NCBI GenBank assembly: GCA_913775715.1 | Contig: CAJYMC010000007.1 | Span: forward strand, 62,001-126,000 | Source of the DNA: an uncultured Exiguobacterium sp. | Lineage (GTDB): Bacteria > Bacillota > Bacilli > Exiguobacteriales > Exiguobacteriaceae | Length of the DNA: 64,000 nt | Reading direction: 5' to 3' | In this document: positions 7,587-17,024 of the stretch, piece by piece | How the letters are laid out: the number at the start of each line of letters is the position of its first letter | How positions within the stretch are numbered: the first letter of the stretch is position 1 | Notes under the pieces: model-generated | Database searches by the model: none | Told to the model about the DNA's origin: nothing | What the model saw: only the letters and a program-made list of their open reading frames with translations | Made by a program: the position numbers and the translations under genes

Positions 7587-8598
7587 TGCACGTCATCCGA
7601 ATCGCGCGACAGCAATCATTGGTGGTGAAACGAGTGCCATCGTCAACTGGAACGACATTGCCTATCCACAGTTTTATTCGATCTACAAACAACTGTTATC
7701 AAACTTCTGGATTCCAGATGAGATCTCAATGTCGAAGGACATGCAACAGTGGAACCAATTGAGCGAACGGGAACAGGATGCCTTCAAACGAATCATCGGG
7801 CTACTCTCGATCCTTGATTCAGTTCAGACACGTTATATCTTGGAATCGGCAATGTTCACATCGGATTCATCGGTTCATGCGATTCTTGCCATCGTTGCGC
7901 AACAGGAAGTCGTTCATAATCAATCGTACAGCTACGTCTTATCCAGCTTAGTTCCATTGGCTGAACAAAACCGGATTTTTGATATCGCGAAAGACGATGA
8001 CATGGTCATGAAGCGTAATGCATTCATTCTTGATTTATACGAGGATTTCCAAAATGACCGGACTCCAGAAAACTTCGCGAAATCGCTTGTTGCTTCGATC
8101 GTTCTTGAAGGAATCAACTTCTATTCAGGCTTTGCCTTCTTCTATAACTTAGCGCGCCATCAGAAGATGGTTGGAACATCGACGATGATCAGCTATATTC
8201 AACGTGATGAATTGCAACACTCGTACTTCATCAGCCAATTGTTACGTGCTGTCTTGTCGGAGCATCAAGAAATTGATGCTGATGGCTCATTCACACAATT
8301 CGTCTACGATACGTTCAAGCGTGCCGTTGATCTTGAAATCGAATGGAGCGAATATGTCTTACGTGATCTAGATGGTCTTGACGTCAGTGAAATGCGTGAC
8401 TACGTCAAATATCTCGCGAACAAACGCCTTCGCGTCATCGGTTTGTCAGATCTTTATGAAGGGCACGATGAAGACGTCATGCCATGGATTCGTGCGTATT
8501 CAGATGATTCGATGAACGCGACGAAATCGGATTTCTTCGAACAAAAATCACGTTCGTATGCGAAAGTAACGGATGCGAATGGATTTGACGATCTGTAA
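7555..8598 (+). CDS. nrdF: class I ribonucleotide reductase small (beta) subunit
   Basis: This 347-residue ferritin-like protein holds the di-metal and radical site that starts catalysis in NrdE. All six metal ligands are visible: D88 (ILDSVQ), E118 and H121 (QEVVHNQSY), E185 (VLEGINFY), E219 and H222 (DELQH). The radical tyrosine is Y125, seven residues after E118. This excludes the metal-free DOPA-radical subclass and the Phe-containing Ic subclass. AAGGAG before ATG 7555 lies inside the flavodoxin gene, pointing to coupled translation. Whether iron or manganese is used cannot be read from the sequence. Confidence 0.93.
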   Translation: MEQLQKIKLLDARHPNRATAIIGGETSAIVNWNDIAYPQFYSIYKQLLSNFWIPDEISMSKDMQQWNQLSEREQDAFKRIIGLLSILDSVQTRYILESAMFTSDSSVHAILAIVAQQEVVHNQSYSYVLSSLVPLAEQNRIFDIAKDDDMVMKRNAFILDLYEDFQNDRTPENFAKSLVASIVLEGINFYSGFAFFYNLARHQKMVGTSTMISYIQRDELQHSYFISQLLRAVLSEHQEIDADGSFTQFVYDTFKRAVDLEIEWSEYVLRDLDGLDVSEMRDYVKYLANKRLRVIGLSDLYEGHDEDVMPWIRAYSDDSMNATKSDFFEQKSRSYAKVTDANGFDDL

Positions 8599-8649
8599 GT
8601 AATCAATAGATCAATTGATGATTGCTTCTACTCTATATTTCCTTTACGC

Positions 8650-8780
8650 TAGGACAGGTGAGGTTCTGCTCGACTTCTGCGGAAAAACAAGTCATCGACC
8701 TTGGAAGATGCGACGCATCTGAAGCGGCATGAGGGCTTGTCCGCGGAAAGTGAGCAGACCGAGACTGTCTGTTTTTTGAT
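8650..8780 (+). ncRNA. structured intergenic element ending in a terminator
   Basis: Downstream of nrdF a multi-stem structure can be drawn. GCTC...CTGCGGA (8668-8682) pairs with TCCGCGG...GAGC (about 8740-8755), ACAAG (8687-8691) pairs with CTTGT (8736-8740), and AGATGC (8706-8711) closes over GCATCT (8715-8720). CAGAC/GTCTG at 8755-8771 plus six T residues forms an intrinsic terminator. The GCGG...CCGCGGAAAG signature resembles a GC-rich repeated element I recall from intergenic regions of Bacillaceae. It may act as the nrd operon's 3' end, a small RNA or a dispersed repeat. Confidence 0.5.
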
Positions 8781-8856
8781 AGTCTAATCTATCTGTCGTC
8801 TTTCTCGTTTCAAGCATCACTTTTCTTTGTCACTTAGGTCAATTGAGCAAAAGAAC

Positions 8857-8888
8857 AAAAAAAGGGCCGAACTCGGAAAGTTCGGCAG
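8857..8888 (-). terminator. hairpin with T-run on the minus strand
   Basis: GCCGAACT at 8866-8873 pairs perfectly with AGTTCGGC at 8879-8886. The seven A residues before it on the plus strand make it terminator-shaped for minus-strand transcription, although no minus-strand gene lies nearby. It could protect the nrd operon from antisense transcription or be part of the yugI leader. Confidence 0.5.
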
Positions 8889-8967
8889 AATCAGGGGGAA
8901 TACTTGAAGTCTTGCTACTAAAATGTTCCCTCGCGAAATAAAAAATAAACAAATTCCAAAAATATTT

Positions 8968-8996
8968 TTTACGATACAAGAAAAGTGTGTTATTAT
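8968..8996 (+). promoter_or_regulatory. sigma-A promoter of yugI
   Basis: TTTACG at 8968-8973 and TATTAT at 8991-8996 are separated by exactly 17 bases, about 35 bases before the yugI ATG. Confidence 0.7.
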
Positions 8997-9030
8997 AAGT
9001 TGATGAATTTAGTTAGGGAGTGTATACATT

Positions 9031-9423
9031 ATGGCAAACTTTGAAAAAGACCAAGTCGTTACTGGTAAAGTAACTGGTATTCAAAACTTCGGTGCTTTCG
9101 TAGCACTTGACGAGCAAACACAAGGTCTCGTCCACATCTCAGAAATCTCACACGATTACGTAAAAGACATCAACGATTACGTAAAAGTTGGCGATGAAGT
9201 AACTGTTAAAGTTCTCGACATCGACGAAGCTAACAAAAAAATGAAGCTTTCGATCAAAGCAACTCAGGAAGCTCCAAAACGTGAAGCACGCGCGAAAGGT
9301 CCACGTAAAAACGCTGGACGTCGCGATGCAGGTCCTGCTTTCAAACAAGAAGAAGCACCTGGATTCAACGTTCTTAAAGGTAAATTGGAAGAATGGATTG
9401 AAAAATCAAACTTCCAAAAATAA
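9031..9423 (+). CDS. yugI: general stress protein 13, S1 RNA-binding domain
   Basis: This 130-residue protein begins with an S1 domain (residues 5-75, including [17 protein letters not shown] and GLVHISEIS), followed by a basic linker rich in Lys, Arg and Ala and a short C-terminal helix. The composition and length match YugI/GSP13, a ribosome-associated general stress protein in B. subtilis. It has GGGAGTG before its ATG, its own promoter and a strong terminator, so it is monocistronic. Codon use is highly biased, as for abundant translation-related proteins. Confidence 0.85.
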   Translation: MANFEKDQVVTGKVTGIQNFGAFVALDEQTQGLVHISEISHDYVKDINDYVKVGDEVTVKVLDIDEANKKMKLSIKATQEAPKREARAKGPRKNAGRRDAGPAFKQEEAPGFNVLKGKLEEWIEKSNFQK

Positions 9424-9430
9424 GCCACAT

Positions 9431-9463
9431 GAGAGAATCGACATTGGTCGGTTCTCTTTTTTT
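9431..9463 (+). terminator. terminator of yugI
   Basis: GAGAGAATCGAC and GTCGGTTCTC form a stem at 9431-9456, followed by seven T residues. Confidence 0.88.
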
Positions 9464-9559
9464 ATGCGATTTTTACATAGAATAAGCATTAAATTAGATG
9501 CGAAAGGGGAATGTGTGGATAATGTAAGGTGTTCATTACTTATTGAGGAGGCAACACAG

Positions 9560-10726
9560 ATGGAAAACTTTGAATATCGCAATCCAACAAGACTTATTTT
9601 TGGTGACGGTCAAGTCAGCCAACTGAAACCACAACTCGAAGCACTCGGTGCGAAGAAAGTCATGCTCGTCTTCGGTGGAGGCAGTATTAAACGGAACGGC
9701 GTCTATGATGATGTCACACGTGAACTCAACGCGGCAGGAATCGAGTACGTCGAATGCGACGGTGTCGAACCAAACCCACGTATCGAAACTGCGGAACGCG
9801 GTATCAAAATCGCACGTGAAGCAGGCGTTGACGCATTGCTTGCACTCGGTGGCGGTTCAGTTATCGACTGCACGAAATTGATCGCAGCAGGTATCCCGTA
9901 TGAAGGCGAAGCATGGGATCTCGTCATCGGTAAAGCAACACCAGAAACAGTCGTCCCATTCGGAACAGTCTTAACGCTTGCAGCGACAGGTTCTGAGATG
10001 AACTCAGGATCTGTCATCACGAACTGGAAGACACAAGAGAAATACGGTTGGGGTAGCCCGCTTACATTCCCAACGTTCTCAATCCTTGATCCGAAATATA
10101 CAGTCAGTGTGCCAAAAGATCAAACTATCTACGGTATCGTTGATATGATGAGCCACTGTCTCGAGCAGTACTTCCACCCTGCACATGCACCGGTTCAAGA
10201 ACGCATGACAGAAGGTGTCATGAAAGCAGTCGTCGAAGCAGCACCGAAACTCGTCAACGATCTCGAGAACGTTGAACTTCGTGGAACGATCCTCTTCGCA
10301 GGTACGATGGCACTCAACGGTGTTCTCCAAATGGGAGCACGCGGTGACTGGGCATCACACAACATCGAACACGCGGTCTCAGCTGTTCACGATATCCCAC
10401 ACGCAGGTGGACTCGCGATCCTCTTCCCGAACTGGATGCGCCACGTACTTGACGAATCAAACGCACATCGTTTCGTGACACTCGGTGAGAATGTCTTTAA
10501 CGTCGATACGGAAGGTAAATCAGAGATGGAAGCGGCACATGCGACAATCGACGCAATTAGTGCTTTCTGGACATCACTCGGTGCACCAAACCGTCTCGCT
10601 GATTACGACATCAAAGAAGATACAGTTGATTCAATCGTCAAGTCAGCAATGACACGTGGTGACTTCGGAAACTTCAAATCGCTCGGAAACGAGGATGTTC
10701 GTCAAATCGTGACAGCTGCCCTATAA
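9560..10726 (+). CDS. yugJ: iron-containing alcohol dehydrogenase (YugJ-like)
   Basis: This 388-residue group III NAD(P)H-dependent alcohol dehydrogenase shows the nucleotide motif [13 protein letters not shown] and a metal site formed by Asp and His residues in regions such as [10 protein letters not shown] and [19 protein letters not shown]. It starts at ATG 9560 behind GAGGAGG; upstream in-frame sequence overlaps yugI and is non-coding. B. subtilis YugJ is described as a NADH-dependent butanol-type dehydrogenase; a role in aldehyde reduction under oxygen limitation or detoxification is likely but inferred. Gene order yugI-yugJ-pgi is as in B. subtilis. Confidence 0.88.
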   Translation: MENFEYRNPTRLIFGDGQVSQLKPQLEALGAKKVMLVFGGGSIKRNGVYDDVTRELNAAGIEYVECDGVEPNPRIETAERGIKIAREAGVDALLALGGGSVIDCTKLIAAGIPYEGEAWDLVIGKATPETVVPFGTVLTLAATGSEMNSGSVITNWKTQEKYGWGSPLTFPTFSILDPKYTVSVPKDQTIYGIVDMMSHCLEQYFHPAHAPVQERMTEGVMKAVVEAAPKLVNDLENVELRGTILFAGTMALNGVLQMGARGDWASHNIEHAVSAVHDIPHAGGLAILFPNWMRHVLDESNAHRFVTLGENVFNVDTEGKSEMEAAHATIDAISAFWTSLGAPNRLADYDIKEDTVDSIVKSAMTRGDFGNFKSLGNEDVRQIVTAAL

Positions 10727-10768
10727 CAACCCGTAACATTTGCTAATCTTTTCACAAAAGACTTGAAC

Positions 10769-10812
10769 GACCTTCCTTCTTGCGTTTTAATGAAAAGGAA
10801 GGTCGCATTTCG
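10769..10812 (+). terminator. possible terminator or attenuator between yugJ and pgi
   Basis: GACCTTCCTT (10769-10778) pairs with AAGGAAGGTC (10795-10804) around a 16-base loop. Only a weak T-rich tail follows, so termination may be partial. Confidence 0.45.
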
Positions 10813-10839
10813 TTGCGAATGAATAAGGAGGACGATGGC

Positions 10840-12189
10840 ATGTCAACAGTACGTTTTGATTATTCGAAAGCCCTACAATTCGTAGGTCAACATGAAGTAG
10901 ATCACATGGCGGAGACGGTAAAGACGCTCCACCATGCGATTCATGCAGGAACAGGCGCAGGAAGTGATTTCTTAGGATGGGTGGATCTTCCGACGAACTA
11001 CGATCAAGCGGAGTTTGCACGCATCCAAGCGTCTGCAGAAAAAATCAAGTCGGATTCTGATGTGTTGTTAGTCGTTGGAATCGGCGGTTCGTATCTCGGT
11101 GCACGTGCGGCAATCGAGATGCTCGGACACTCATTCCACAACTTGTTATCAAAAGAAGATCGTAAAGCACCACAAATCATCTATGCAGGTCACAATATCT
11201 CATCAACGTATCTGCATGATTTGTTCGAAGTCCTCGAAGGAAAAGATGTATCGGTCAACATCATCTCGAAATCGGGTACGACGACAGAACCAGCAATCTC
11301 GTTCCGTCTCTTGAAAGCGTTCATGGAAGAGAAATACGGTAAAGCAGAAGCGAAACACCGGATTTATGCAACGACGGATAAAGCGCGTGGTGCATTAAAA
11401 ACACTCGCAGACTCTGAAGGATACGAAACATTCGTCATTCCGGATGATGTCGGCGGCCGTTTCTCTGTGTTGACACCGGTTGGTCTATTACCAATCGCAG
11501 CAGCTGGTATTTCGATCGAAGAGTTGATGCAAGGGGCACGTGACGCGCAAGAGCGCTATGCGAGTGAAAACCTAGCTGAAAACGAAGCGTATCAATACGC
11601 GGTCGTTCGAAATGCGCTCTATGCGAAAGGGAAGACGATCGAGCTTCTCGTCAACTACGAACCAGCACTTCATTATGTATCAGAATGGTGGAAACAATTA
11701 TACGGCGAGTCAGAAGGAAAAGACTTCAAAGGGATCTTCCCAGCAGCGGTCGACTTCTCGACGGATCTTCACTCGATGGGACAATACGTTCAAGAAGGTC
11801 GTCGTGACCTATTCGAGACAGTCATCAAAGTCGGTCAAGCGCGTCATGCGTTGACTGTTGAAGAAGACGCTCAGGATCTCGATGGATTGAACTTCCTTGC
11901 AGGGAAGTCGATTCAGTTCGTCAACGATAAGGCAGCAGAAGGAACATTGCTCGCTCATACGGACGGACAAGTTCCGAACCTGACAGTCGAACTTCCAGAG
12001 ATGACGCCGTATCACCTCGGATTCCTGTTCTACTTCTTCGAAAAAGCATGTGCGATGAGTGGTTACCTCCTTGGAGTGAACCCATTCGATCAGCCAGGCG
12101 TCGAAGCGTACAAGAAAAACATGTTCGCTCTTCTTGGGAAACCAGGATTCGAAGCAGAAAAAGCAGAGCTCGAAGCACGTTTGAAATAA
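10840..12189 (+). CDS. pgi: glucose-6-phosphate isomerase
   Basis: This 449-residue enzyme interconverts glucose-6-phosphate and fructose-6-phosphate in glycolysis. The sugar-phosphate-binding loops [12 protein letters not shown] and [10 protein letters not shown] and the signature [14 protein letters not shown] are present, and the length matches B. subtilis Pgi. ATG 10840 follows AAGGAGGACG; the in-frame upstream extension begins in a hairpin and is not part of the protein. A strong terminator follows the stop. Confidence 0.96.
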   Translation: MSTVRFDYSKALQFVGQHEVDHMAETVKTLHHAIHAGTGAGSDFLGWVDLPTNYDQAEFARIQASAEKIKSDSDVLLVVGIGGSYLGARAAIEMLGHSFHNLLSKEDRKAPQIIYAGHNISSTYLHDLFEVLEGKDVSVNIISKSGTTTEPAISFRLLKAFMEEKYGKAEAKHRIYATTDKARGALKTLADSEGYETFVIPDDVGGRFSVLTPVGLLPIAAAGISIEELMQGARDAQERYASENLAENEAYQYAVVRNALYAKGKTIELLVNYEPALHYVSEWWKQLYGESEGKDFKGIFPAAVDFSTDLHSMGQYVQEGRRDLFETVIKVGQARHALTVEEDAQDLDGLNFLAGKSIQFVNDKAAEGTLLAHTDGQVPNLTVELPEMTPYHLGFLFYFFEKACAMSGYLLGVNPFDQPGVEAYKKNMFALLGKPGFEAEKAELEARLK

Positions 12190-12200
12190 TGCGAAAAGAC

Positions 12201-12237
12201 AGTCGATCGTTCCCTAGTGGAACATCGACTTTTTTTT
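12201..12237 (+). terminator. terminator of pgi
   Basis: AGTCGATCGTTCC and GGAACATCGACT form a stem at 12201-12230 followed by a T-run. Confidence 0.88.
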
Positions 12238-12359
12238 ACGTTCACGAGATGAGGGCGATGCTCATTTTCCAGATTTATAGGCAATCCTAGCGTTTTCACT
12301 TTTAGAATACCCGTGAAACAGGTAAAGTGAAGTTAGAAGAAGAAATGAGGTGCACGTAC

Positions 12360-12833
12360 GTGATTACATTCTTGGATTATTATCAAAATCAAGTGGAGTT
12401 AAGTTTTGAGGACCATCCGTTCTCGGATCGTCCTCTACATGTGTGGGTCATTGCCGTGTACGAAGGAAAATGGTTGCTGACCCATCATAAGCAACGTGGA
12501 TACGAATTTCCGGGTGGGAAGGTTGAACCGGGTGAAACAGCAGAAGAAGCCGCACGTCGTGAAGTGATGGAAGAGACAGGTGGGAAAATCGATTCCTTGA
12601 AGTATGTCGGGCAATACCGTGTTGCCGGAAAAGGGGATACAATCATCAAAAACATCTATTTCGCACAAATCGGATCGTTGTCCTCTCATCTTGCCGTGGA
12701 TGAAACAGATGGTGCTTTTCTGTTCGAGAAACTCCCTGATCGACTCGACACGAACCGACAATACAGTTTCATGATGAAGGACCGCGTCCTTCCGGAGACA
12801 CTCCGTGTACTTAGCGAACGCCGATTGGTTTGA
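12360..12833 (+). CDS. ytkD: Nudix nucleoside triphosphatase (YtkD-like)
   Basis: This 157-residue Nudix hydrolase contains the full Nudix box GGKVEPGETAEEAARREV followed by MEETGG. The motif DYYQN near the start and FPGGKVEP match B. subtilis YtkD, an enzyme that clears 8-oxo-dGTP and other NTPs and protects against oxidative mutation. GTG 12360 is preferred as start: GAGGTG lies 7 bases upstream and the length then matches YtkD. The gene overlaps the following hydrolase by 29 bases. Confidence 0.88.
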   Translation: MITFLDYYQNQVELSFEDHPFSDRPLHVWVIAVYEGKWLLTHHKQRGYEFPGGKVEPGETAEEAARREVMEETGGKIDSLKYVGQYRVAGKGDTIIKNIYFAQIGSLSSHLAVDETDGAFLFEKLPDRLDTNRQYSFMMKDRVLPETLRVLSERRLV

Positions 12834-13569
12834 ACTTCCGCGACAAGGTCCGTTTCGGACGTTTCGGATGTTCTATACAACGGCAGATGGGGAGCGCGTC
12901 GGCGCCTATATCGTACTTCCGCAAGTCACAAACGGTCAGGGAATTCTCTACTTACGAGGGGGAACACGATCCATTGGAATGGTTCGACCGACACGACTGC
13001 TCGCGTTTGCGCAGGCTGGATTTCTCGTTATGGCTCCCTTCTATCGGGGAAATTTAGGAGGGACAGGAAAAGAAGACTTCGGACATCGAGATATCGAAGA
13101 CGCATGCAGTGCTTTTGATTGGTTGCAGCAACGTGTCTCGCATGTCCACGCATTCGGATTTTCTCGTGGTGGACAGATGGCATTGCTCCTGGCGCACCAC
13201 CGTCCAGTCGCCCGGACGGTGTCGTGGGCAGGTGTGACCGAGTTGGCATGGACCTATGAGGAGCAGAAGACGATGCAAAAGATGTTGCGTCGCTATACGG
13301 GAGGGACACCAGACACCGTACCTGAGGCGTATACCGTGCGTTCACCACTTTATGTCGCTCCTCAAGGTGACGTATTATTGATTCATGGTGCGTATGATGA
13401 GAACGTTCGTTTACGACACGCGACGGCTTATGTTGCACGTCATCCCGAAAAGACGACGCTTCAAACCTATGCCTATGCGCATCAGTTTCCGATTCATGAA
13501 AAGTTGCGTGTGACGCATAATGTACTAAATTGGTTCGAGAATGGTATATGGAATCCGGATAAAAGATGA
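12805..13569 (+). CDS. ytmA: alpha/beta hydrolase, prolyl-oligopeptidase-like (YtmA-like)
   Basis: This 254-residue cytoplasmic serine hydrolase starts at GTG 12805 inside ytkD. It has the nucleophile elbow GFSRGG, the early motif YLRGGTRSIGMVRP, an acid in HGAYDENV and a histidine in YAHQFP, completing a catalytic triad. It closely resembles what I recall of B. subtilis YtmA, annotated as a dipeptidyl aminopeptidase-like hydrolase. The natural substrate is unknown. Overlap with ytkD implies coupled translation and a shared promoter. Confidence 0.75.
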   Translation: MYLANADWFELPRQGPFRTFRMFYTTADGERVGAYIVLPQVTNGQGILYLRGGTRSIGMVRPTRLLAFAQAGFLVMAPFYRGNLGGTGKEDFGHRDIEDACSAFDWLQQRVSHVHAFGFSRGGQMALLLAHHRPVARTVSWAGVTELAWTYEEQKTMQKMLRRYTGGTPDTVPEAYTVRSPLYVAPQGDVLLIHGAYDENVRLRHATAYVARHPEKTTLQTYAYAHQFPIHEKLRVTHNVLNWFENGIWNPDKR

Positions 13570-13576
13570 TAGTTCA

Positions 13577-13608
13577 AGCAGTACGACAGGTGTCGTGCTG
13601 TTTTTTTG
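13577..13608 (+). terminator. terminator of ytkD-ytmA
   Basis: CAGTACGAC (13579-13587) pairs with GTCGTGCTG (13592-13600), followed by seven T residues. Confidence 0.88.
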
Positions 13609-13689
13609 TGCTAAGGAAAATAATATAGAATTAAAAAAAAAGAACATTGATATGTTGTAAAAAACAATAATCTCCTAAAAAGTAAACTT

Positions 13690-13698
13690 TGATATAAT
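13690..13698 (+). promoter_or_regulatory. extended -10 promoter of the EAL-HDOD gene
   Basis: TGATATAAT is a perfect extended -10 (TGnTATAAT) about 38 bases before the ATG. No convincing -35 hexamer is seen, as is common for extended -10 promoters. Confidence 0.6.
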
Positions 13699-13736
13699 AG
13701 ATGACATCTGAGAAGAATAGAGGAGGCATGAGAACG

Positions 13737-14990
13737 ATGGATATCTTATTAGCACGTCAGCCCATCGTTAATCGAGTAGGTTCGATTGATGCATTTGAAC
13801 TATTGTATCGTTCGATTGAACAAATCAGCGTGTTTGATGGTGATTTAGCGACGATGGATGTTTTGACAAATACACTGGTTCATATGGGTGTGGATCATGT
13901 AGCAGAAGGTAAGAAGCTATTTGTTAATTTCACGTCAGACCTGTTGAAAAGTGACTTGATTCATTATTTGGATTCAAGCCAATTCGTCATTGAAATTCTA
14001 GAAACAGTCGAGATCGATACAGAGATGCTGTCTGTTCTACGCAGTTGGAAAGAAGCGGGCTTTACGTTAGCACTCGATGATTTTGTGACGGATTTACTCC
14101 GACAGCATGGAGCGGAATTGTTTGAGTTGATCGATTTAATTAAAATCGACATCGAGGCGATTTCCCCTCGCGAGCAAAGTGCTATTCTACATATCATTCG
14201 CCGCAATTATCCTCATATCCGAATGCTGGCCGAGCGTGTCGAAACGCACGAGGATCATACACGGTGTCTTGACATGGGATATGACTGGTTTCAGGGATAT
14301 TTTTATGCTAAACCGATGTTGATGAAAGGAAAGGCGGTCCCACCGCAACTACCGGTTTTATTAAAAATGCTGAAATGGCTTGATACGGATGAAAAGTACG
14401 ATGAGGTCGTTGATGAGATTGAAGCGAATCCCTATATTAGTATTCAAGTGTTACAGCTAATCAATTCTCCAGGAATGGGTTTACGCAATACCGTCAGTTC
14501 CGTTCGTCAAGCGATTTCACTACTTGGCTTTTCGCAACTCAAAAGTTGGATTTCGTTGATTGTTTTACGTGAGATGAAGCTTGCTAGTCCTTATGAGTGG
14601 TCAAATGAGTTATTACGGTCCTCTTTACACTGTGCAAAGCTCTGTGAACTCTTTGCTACCGAAACACGAACACTACAACCGGAGAGTGCTTACATGATTG
14701 GCTTGTTATCGCACATCGATGCGTTATTATCCGTTGATATTGACGATATCATCGATCAATTGCCACTCGAAGATTCTCTGAAAATTGTTCTACAAGGAAA
14801 GGATCATCCGTTTCGGGATTGCTTAGTGCTTGCGATTAGTGCGGATCGTGGTGATTTTGATCAGTTTGAACTGCTGAGTCAGCGTTTAAATGTATCACTT
14901 CCGCGAGCCTATGCCTTACTGACGGAAAGTCAAGAGTGGCTCATGCAGCGAGAAAAACATATTCAAGAAGAGTCAGACTCGATCATATAA
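13737..14990 (+). CDS. EAL-HDOD two-domain signalling protein (YuxH-like)
   Basis: This 417-residue protein joins an N-terminal EAL-type domain (residues 1-205) to a C-terminal HDOD domain (about 210-400). In the EAL half the canonical EAL triplet is ELL in FELLYRS; ALDDF, IKID, RVETHEDH and FQGYFYAKPM are recognisable but incomplete as a cyclic-di-GMP phosphodiesterase site. The HDOD half has the NPYISIQVLQLINSP motif but lacks HD phosphodiesterase residues. The family is usually catalytically inactive and works as an adaptor in motility or stress signalling. ATG 13737 was chosen because AGGAGG is 10 bases upstream, while ATG 13728 is only 1 base away. Confidence 0.85.
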   Translation: MDILLARQPIVNRVGSIDAFELLYRSIEQISVFDGDLATMDVLTNTLVHMGVDHVAEGKKLFVNFTSDLLKSDLIHYLDSSQFVIEILETVEIDTEMLSVLRSWKEAGFTLALDDFVTDLLRQHGAELFELIDLIKIDIEAISPREQSAILHIIRRNYPHIRMLAERVETHEDHTRCLDMGYDWFQGYFYAKPMLMKGKAVPPQLPVLLKMLKWLDTDEKYDEVVDEIEANPYISIQVLQLINSPGMGLRNTVSSVRQAISLLGFSQLKSWISLIVLREMKLASPYEWSNELLRSSLHCAKLCELFATETRTLQPESAYMIGLLSHIDALLSVDIDDIIDQLPLEDSLKIVLQGKDHPFRDCLVLAISADRGDFDQFELLSQRLNVSLPRAYALLTESQEWLMQREKHIQEESDSII

Positions 14991-15029
14991 CTAAAAAAGA
15001 GTTTGAAGACTTTTTTTCTAGACATAAGA

Positions 15030-15075
15030 CGACGTGTAATCATTCTCTTAACTGAGTAGGATTACACGTTTTTAT
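15030..15075 (+). terminator. terminator downstream of the EAL-HDOD gene
   Basis: ACGTGTAATC (15032-15041) pairs with GATTACACGT (15060-15069), followed by a short T-run. Confidence 0.7.
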
Positions 15076-15125
15076 TCGTCTCGAATCGCCTGATAGGAAG
15101 AATTTCTAAGGATTAAGGAGTAACT

Positions 15126-15165
15126 AAAAAATCTGAGTCCGTGAAGATCGGACTCAGATTTTTTA
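15126..15165. terminator. bidirectional terminator at the 3' end of pckA
   Basis: AAAAAATCTGAGTCC and GGACTCAGATTTTTT form a long symmetrical stem, suited to stopping pckA on the minus strand and read-through from the left. Confidence 0.88.
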
Positions 15166-15221
15166 GTGAAATGATGTAAATTCAGTGTCTATCTTTTTGA
15201 TGCAAGTCAGAAAATTCTACT

Positions 15222-16790
15222 TTATAGGCGTGGACCAGCTGACTTGATCGCATCCGTCGCACTCTCGAAACGGAGGAAATTGTTCTGGAATTTCTCAGCA
15301 AGCGAACGCGCTTGTGTGTCGTATTCGTCCGGATTCGACCAGACGCGTACCGGGTTGAGTAACTCGCTTGGAACACCAGGAACTTCAAGCGGCATATGAA
15401 GTCCAAAGATCGGGTGTTCTTCTGTTGGAATTGTTGCAAGTGTACCGTTGACGGCAGCGTTGACCATCGTCCGTGTATACGATAGCTTCATACGGCTACC
15501 CGTTCCGTAAGCACCACCTGTCCAACCTGTGTTGACGAGATAAACGGTGACACCGTGACGATCAATCAATTCGCCGAGCATCGTCGCATATTTTTCAGGC
15601 ATCAGTGGAAGGAACGGTGAACCGAAGCATGTCGAGAACGTTGCTTCCGGTTCCGTGACACCCCGTTCTGTACCAGCGAGTTTTGATGTATACCCTGATA
15701 GGAAGTGGTACATCGCTTGTTCTTTCGTCAATTTACTGATCGGAGGCAAGACACCGTACGCATCAGCTGTCAAGAAAACGATTGTCTTCGGGTGACCAGC
15801 GCGTGATGGAACAGCGATGTTATCGATCGCTGTGATCGGATAAGCGGCACGCGTATTTTCCGTCAACGATGTATCATCGTAATCAGGATGACGGGCTTCA
15901 TCGAGCACGACGTTCTCAAGGACGGTTCCAAAACGGATCGCGTCAAAGATTTGTGGTTCTTTTTCACGCGATAGGTTGACCGTCTTCGCATAACATCCCC
16001 CTTCGATGTTGAAGACACCGTCGTGCGACCAACCATGTTCGTCGTCCCCAATCAATTGACGACTATCGTCTGCTGAAAGGGTGGTCTTACCAGTACCAGA
16101 TAGACCGAAGAACAAGGCAACGTCGCCTTCGTGTCCGACGTTTGCCGAGCAGTGCATCGAAAGGACGTTTTCTTGTGGCAAGAGGTAGTTCATGACGGAA
16201 AAGATCGATTTTTTAATTTCGCCAGCGTATTCCGTTCCACCGATCAAGACGATCCGGTGTTCAAACGACATCGCGATGAACGTCTCGGAGTTCGTTCCGT
16301 CAACGGCAGGATCTGCTTTAAAATGTGGCGCATAGACGACCGTGAACGGTTCGAAGGCAGCCACTTCAGGATACTCGCGTAAAAAGAGTTGTTTGGCAAA
16401 CAGGTTATGCCAAGCGTATTGTGTGAGCACACGGACCGGAAGGGTGAAGTGCGTATCTGCTCCAGCAGCAGCTTCTGTGTAGTAGAGCTGATCGGCTTCG
16501 TTCATGTAACGAAGAACCTTTTGCAACAATTGTTCAAATCTGTCTCCATCCATCGGTTGGTTGACATGACCCCAATCAATGTGAGACTCGCAGGAAGAAT
16601 CACGGACGATGAACTTATCTTTTGGTGAACGACCTGTAAATTTCCCCGTTTCTACAGATAATGCGCCGTTCTCAGCAAGGACACCTTCTTCGTTTCGAAT
16701 CGCATGTTCGACAAGTTCAGCAACAGATAGTTGTTTGAACACATGCTCTTTCTTGAGTAGTTCTTCGATATTCAGGACCGTCATCGGCAT
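15222..16790 (-). CDS. pckA: phosphoenolpyruvate carboxykinase (ATP)
   Basis: This 522-residue gluconeogenic enzyme converts oxaloacetate and ATP to phosphoenolpyruvate, ADP and CO2. The kinase P-loop [13 protein letters not shown] and the following DDEHGW segment are intact, as are the early motif TGRSPKDKF and the [12 protein letters not shown] segment. Length matches ATP-type PckA of Bacilli. ATG 16790 is preceded by AGGTGGGG. The upstream region carries two CcpN-type sites over the promoter and a cre, consistent with repression by glucose. It is divergent from metK, the same arrangement as in B. subtilis. Confidence 0.96.
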   Translation of the reverse strand: MPMTVLNIEELLKKEHVFKQLSVAELVEHAIRNEEGVLAENGALSVETGKFTGRSPKDKFIVRDSSCESHIDWGHVNQPMDGDRFEQLLQKVLRYMNEADQLYYTEAAAGADTHFTLPVRVLTQYAWHNLFAKQLFLREYPEVAAFEPFTVVYAPHFKADPAVDGTNSETFIAMSFEHRIVLIGGTEYAGEIKKSIFSVMNYLLPQENVLSMHCSANVGHEGDVALFFGLSGTGKTTLSADDSRQLIGDDEHGWSHDGVFNIEGGCYAKTVNLSREKEPQIFDAIRFGTVLENVVLDEARHPDYDDTSLTENTRAAYPITAIDNIAVPSRAGHPKTIVFLTADAYGVLPPISKLTKEQAMYHFLSGYTSKLAGTERGVTEPEATFSTCFGSPFLPLMPEKYATMLGELIDRHGVTVYLVNTGWTGGAYGTGSRMKLSYTRTMVNAAVNGTLATIPTEEHPIFGLHMPLEVPGVPSELLNPVRVWSNPDEYDTQARSLAEKFQNNFLRFESATDAIKSAGPRL

Positions 16791-16835
16791 CCTGACCCCA
16801 CCTTTCCCCTACGTTGGTTTTGGCTCACTGTATTT

Positions 16836-16864
16836 AGTATGACACATTTATTATATATGACATA
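16836..16864 (-). promoter_or_regulatory. two CcpN-type operators on the pckA promoter
   Basis: On the minus strand, TATGTCATATA (16864-16854) and TGTGTCATACT (16846-16836) both fit TRTGHYATAYW, the CcpN consensus as I recall it from B. subtilis gapB and pckA. They lie 18 bp apart and bracket the -10. The outer flanks also make an inverted repeat (TTTAGTATG at 16833-16841 and its complement at 16861-16869). Confidence 0.7.
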
Positions 16865-16879
16865 CTAAAGAGAGAGCAA
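16850..16879 (-). promoter_or_regulatory. sigma-A promoter of pckA
   Basis: Read on the minus strand, TTGCTC (16879-16874) and a perfect TATAAT (16855-16850) are spaced by 18 bases. Confidence 0.65.
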
Positions 16880-16908
16880 TCATTTTCTCGTGCTGATTTC
16901 TAATTATC

Positions 16909-16922
16909 TGGAAACGCTTTCA
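16909..16922. promoter_or_regulatory. cre-like catabolite responsive element
   Basis: TGGAAACGCTTTCA is a near-perfect palindrome fitting the CcpA site pattern TGNAANCGNWNNCW. It lies between the pckA and metK promoters, about 30 bp upstream of the pckA -35. Confidence 0.65.
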
Positions 16923-16978
16923 GCATTAACAGTTTAACATCTCTTTCAAAAAGTTTCGACTAGAATTTGAAACCTTGC

Positions 16979-17007
16979 TTGACAGAGTAGGTACAACTTT
17001 ATATCAT
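16979..17007 (+). promoter_or_regulatory. sigma-A promoter of metK
   Basis: A perfect TTGACA (16979-16984) and TATCAT (17002-17007) are spaced by 17 bases; transcription would start just before the SAM riboswitch. Confidence 0.85.
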
Positions 17008-17024
17008 GTAATTCGTAACGGATA

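Noticed and set aside
9281..9559. Extension of yugJ into the yugI gene
   Set aside because: It crosses the yugI terminator; ATG 9560 with GAGGAGG gives the family length.
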